Origin: an uncultured bacterium
Lineage (GTDB): Bacteria; Verrucomicrobiota; Verrucomicrobiia; Verrucomicrobiales; V1-33
Assembly (NCBI GenBank): GCA_903936775.1
Contig: CAIZWU010000021.1
Span: forward strand, 1-42,526
Direction: 5' to 3'
Length of the DNA: 42,526 nt
The position numbers were made by a program, and so were the translations under genes. Positions within the stretch are counted from its first letter, which is position 1. Each line of letters opens with the position of its first letter. Shown here piece by piece: positions 42,319 to 42,526 of the stretch. The notes beneath the pieces were generated by a model. It had not been told where the DNA came from. It was given only the letters and a program-made list of their open reading frames with translations, and ran no database searches.

Positions 42319-42526
42319 ATGAACACCTCCACCTGCTCTCTCCCTCCCCAGCCCTCCAGTCTGTGCGCTTTGAGCGCACCCCGTCAAACCGCCCTGCCAC
42401 CGGAGGTGCGGTTACGCACCCAGTGCAAGGTGGAATATACCATAGAAGCGAGCGTGCGGAATCGGATGGGCGGGGCCTCCGACGGGGATTCCCCCGGGGA
42501 CGAGGAGCGTGAGGTGGTGATACTGA
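42319..42526 (+). CDS. Hypothetical protein, 3' end outside the window
   Basis: An open frame from ATG 42319 runs to the window edge: MNTSTCSLPPQPSSLCALSA, then PRQTALPPEVRLRTQCKVEY. It lies 53 bases downstream of the Hsp20 gene on the same strand and may belong to the same stress operon. No family can be assigned from 69 residues. Confidence 0.35.
   Translation, partial: MNTSTCSLPPQPSSLCALSAPRQTALPPEVRLRTQCKVEYTIEASVRNRMGGASDGDSPGDEEREVVIL

Overview
The window (about 42.5 kb, high G+C) is a chromosomal segment of a bacterium that is most likely a member of the Verrucomicrobia. The indicators are a 51-residue 'small basic protein' of the Chlamydiae/Verrucomicrobia-restricted kind (12976..13131), a DUF1501 gene paired with a DUF1549/DUF1553 cytochrome gene (28826..32622), large secreted proteins whose C-termini end in FYRV-like tails, and a very large RHS protein. 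Starts mostly lack strong Shine-Dalgarno sequences.

Layout. 1..3050: the end of an ExeA-type ATPase, a NarL-type response regulator broken by one extra base in a nine-base homopolymer, a calcium-binding-repeat remnant and a DUF2062 membrane protein. 3053..7768: a complete minus-strand liv-type ABC transporter operon (binding lipoprotein, two permeases, two ATPases; order K-H-M-G-F). 8277..15580: envelope and secreted proteins, including a discoidin/PA14-like protein with a frameshift, a pseudouridine synthase with a 54-bp tandem-repeat tail, the small basic protein, and a secreted thioredoxin-like protein with an in-frame TGA in place of the first cysteine of its CxxC motif. Two tiny lipoproteins follow, one with 11 cysteines.

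16008..24888: a tRNA-Ser(GGA) gene with an 8.8-kb integrated island. A 31-bp copy of the tRNA 3' end lies at 24858, next to a tyrosine recombinase gene, and a 404-bp direct repeat starts at both att sites. The island cargo is a 1790-residue RHS protein with an A+T-richer C-terminal module and a small membrane-anchored protein directly downstream. 24889..28000 looks like an older neighbouring insertion: an AbiE-type toxin-antitoxin pair and a decayed Tn3-family transposase.

28091..42526: mostly chromosomal genes (EI24-like membrane protein, DUF1501 and DUF1549 pair, CHAD, DUF1826-like, SUMF1-like, Mrr-like nuclease, NYN/PIN, DUF2383, HEAT, UspA, Hsp20) interspersed with gene remnants (phospholipase D-like N-terminus, DUF2569-like, C-terminal stub of a secreted protein).

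The most interesting item is the candidate selenoprotein at 13919..14959. The reading frame is open on both sides of the TGA, the residue spacing gives a U-x-x-C redox motif, and a hairpin with a GUU loop begins 12 bases after the TGA. Several other genes carry single-base frameshifts, at least three of them at homopolymers, so base-level assembly quality should be kept in mind. All family assignments were made by reading the translations; no database search was run.
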